From: Anaerolineae bacterium
Lineage (GTDB): Bacteria; Chloroflexota; Anaerolineae; 4572-78; J111
DNA length: 57,486 nt
Direction: 5' to 3'
Assembly: GCA_023382535.1 (NCBI GenBank)
Contig: JAHDWA010000062.1
Location: forward strand, 1-57,486
In this document: positions 56,656 to 57,486 of the stretch, in pieces
Layout of the letters: the number at the start of each line of letters is the position of its first letter
Position numbering within the stretch: position 1 is the stretch's first letter
Program-made: the position numbers and the translations under genes
Notes under the pieces: model-generated
The model's database searches: none
What the model was told of the DNA's origin: nothing
What the model saw: only the letters and a program-made list of their open reading frames with translations

Positions 56656-57372
56656 ATGAAAGCATCTATCATTCTACCCACCTACAAAGAAAAAGATAAC
56701 ATCGTCGAACTGATCCAGGCCATTTTTGCCGCGCTGGAGCCGTGCGCCCTGGCTTACGAAGTGGTCGTGGTGGACGACAACAGTCCCGACGGCACCGCCG
56801 AGGCCGTGCGCCGGAACTTTGGCGGCGACACGCGGGTCAAGCTGTTTGTCCGCACCGAAGAGCGCGGCCTGGCCACGGCCATCCGTTACGGGATTGACCA
56901 CTCCGACGGCGAGGTGGTCGTCTCGATGGACACCGACTTCAACCACGACCCCCAAATTTTGCCGCAGATGATCAAATTCCTGGACCATTACGACATCATC
57001 ATCGGCTCGCGCTTTGTCATGGCCGGCGGGATGGAAGACCGGTTTCGACAATTTTCCAGCCTGGTTTATAATTACGCCATCCGTCTCCTCTTCGGCACGC
57101 CCGTCCACGACAACCTGAGCGGCTTCTTCTCCATTCACCGCCACAAGCTGGAGGCGCTGGACCTGGACCAAATTTATTACGGCTACGGTGACTATTTTAT
57201 CCGGCTGTTGATGGTCGCCCACAAGCGCGGCTACAAGATGCTGGAAATCCCGGTTTTTTACCGGCTGCGCTTGCACGGCCACAGTAAAACCCAGTTTCTG
57301 TCCATCTTGACCCAGTACAGCCGGGCGCTGTTGGCCTTGCGCTTAAAATTATGGACGGGAAGGATGCGATGA
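56656..57372 (+). CDS. Polyprenyl-phosphate mannose/glucose synthase (DPM1-like GT2)
   Basis: A 238-residue GT2 enzyme making a polyprenyl-phosphate sugar, the donor type used by GT39 proteins. It has SIILPTYKEKDNI at the start, VVVVDDNSPDGT near 37-48, and MDTDFNHDP near 91-99 as the metal-binding DxD region. There is no C-terminal membrane domain, as in soluble DPM1. The start is the ATG at 56656, after the upstream stop. It overlaps the next gene by ATGA (57369-57372). It provides a direct biochemical link to the many GT39-type enzymes in the window. Confidence 0.9.
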   Translation: MKASIILPTYKEKDNIVELIQAIFAALEPCALAYEVVVVDDNSPDGTAEAVRRNFGGDTRVKLFVRTEERGLATAIRYGIDHSDGEVVVSMDTDFNHDPQILPQMIKFLDHYDIIIGSRFVMAGGMEDRFRQFSSLVYNYAIRLLFGTPVHDNLSGFFSIHRHKLEALDLDQIYYGYGDYFIRLLMVAHKRGYKMLEIPVFYRLRLHGHSKTQFLSILTQYSRALLALRLKLWTGRMR

Positions 57373-57486
57373 GCCAGGAACAAAGCAAAACCCCCTCTCG
57401 TGAGGAAAGGGACGATATTCAAGCGGCTCTGCCCCCCCCCTCTCCCCCCCCCCTTCAAGGGGGGGGCCGGGGGGGGGTCAAGGGGG
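57369..57486 (+). CDS. Partial gene, unknown, with G/C-rich repeat in coding region
   Basis: Only the first 39 codons are inside the window (MSQEQSKTPSREERDDIQAA...). The ATG overlaps the TGA of the DPM1-like gene, which supports translation. Codons 21-39 are runs of C then G (PPPSPPPLQGGGRGG), an insertion of the same G-rich repeat type seen at 10205 and 38993. Long homopolymers of 8-10 bases could contain assembly errors, so the frame beyond codon 20 is uncertain. The product cannot be named. Confidence 0.5.
   Translation, partial: MSQEQSKTPSREERDDIQAALPPPSPPPLQGGGRGGVKG
57427..57486. repeat. C-run/G-run inverted repeat at window end
   Basis: Runs of C, a short TTCAA loop, then runs of G with one CC interruption and GTCAAGGGG. 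Very strong hairpin potential; related to the G-rich repeats in two glycosyltransferase genes. It continues beyond the window. Confidence 0.65.

Noticed and set aside
57427..57486. Taking the C and G runs at face value as sequence
   Set aside because: Homopolymers of 8-10 at the window end are prone to error; the repeat is noted but the frame there is not trusted.
1..57486. tRNA, rRNA or transposase genes
   Set aside because: All gaps were read; no cloverleaf with CCA-ready end, rRNA segment or DDE-type transposase frame was found.

Overview
The window looks like a chromosomal segment of an uncultured member of the Chloroflexota (Anaerolineae-like). This is inferred from gene content and not from any search. 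The clues are a Tad pilus locus with a response-regulator/CpaE fusion and no outer-membrane secretin, a sortase-type LPQTG surface protein, many very large GT39, DUF2079 and DUF2723 membrane proteins with repeated beta-sandwich tails, an SBBP propeller ending in a YLPLILKK tail, and an ECF transporter. No rRNA, tRNA, transposase, prophage or CRISPR array was seen.

Layout. 1-6270: Tad pilus operon (CpaB, REC-CpaE, CpaF, TadB, TadC) behind a good sigma-70-like promoter. 6276-8045: DUF192 protein, ComFC-like phosphoribosyltransferase and long-form HPF, closed by a terminator. 8063-23290: mostly minus-strand surface-polysaccharide or glycosylation block with two GT2 enzymes, a FlgD-type lipoprotein, two GT39 proteins, a DUF2079 protein, a cyclic-nucleotide-binding coiled-coil protein, and a giant membrane protein ending in an ILEI/FAM3-like domain. 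23470-26347: small unknown protein, OsmC, and two tandem REC-Roadblock proteins. 26374-27890: translin-family protein translationally linked to a Cas4-like nuclease that is split into two membrane-anchored halves. 28014-28433: SSB. 28533-34315: six-gene unit (PPC/DUF296, nucleoside hydrolase, ECF S component, EcfT, two ATPases) divergent from a YhhQ-type queuosine-precursor transporter, suggesting salvage of a modified base or nucleoside. 34320-38249: seven-blade SBBP protein, orphan ABC ATPase, glycogen-binding-domain protein. 38480-46881: second GT block (GT39, DUF2079, DUF2723). 46886-51491: DinB-like protein, SthA-like transhydrogenase, Cache-HAMP-PAS histidine kinase. 51840-57486: LPQTG protein, DegT aminotransferase, N-formyltransferase-like enzyme, double SUMF1-domain lipoprotein, DPM1-like GT2 and a partial gene.

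The most unusual feature is a large set of 7-bp tandem repeat arrays (roughly 25 arrays of about a dozen sequence classes). They lie between genes and also inside the giant glycosyltransferase genes. Inside genes the near-perfect arrays sit in the orientation that has no stop codons and so become 7-residue-periodic peptide insertions. At one place a single array supplies the stop codons of two convergent genes. The second unusual feature is the translin plus split membrane Cas4-like operon, a candidate undescribed nucleic-acid-processing module. The third is the putative queuosine-type salvage unit.
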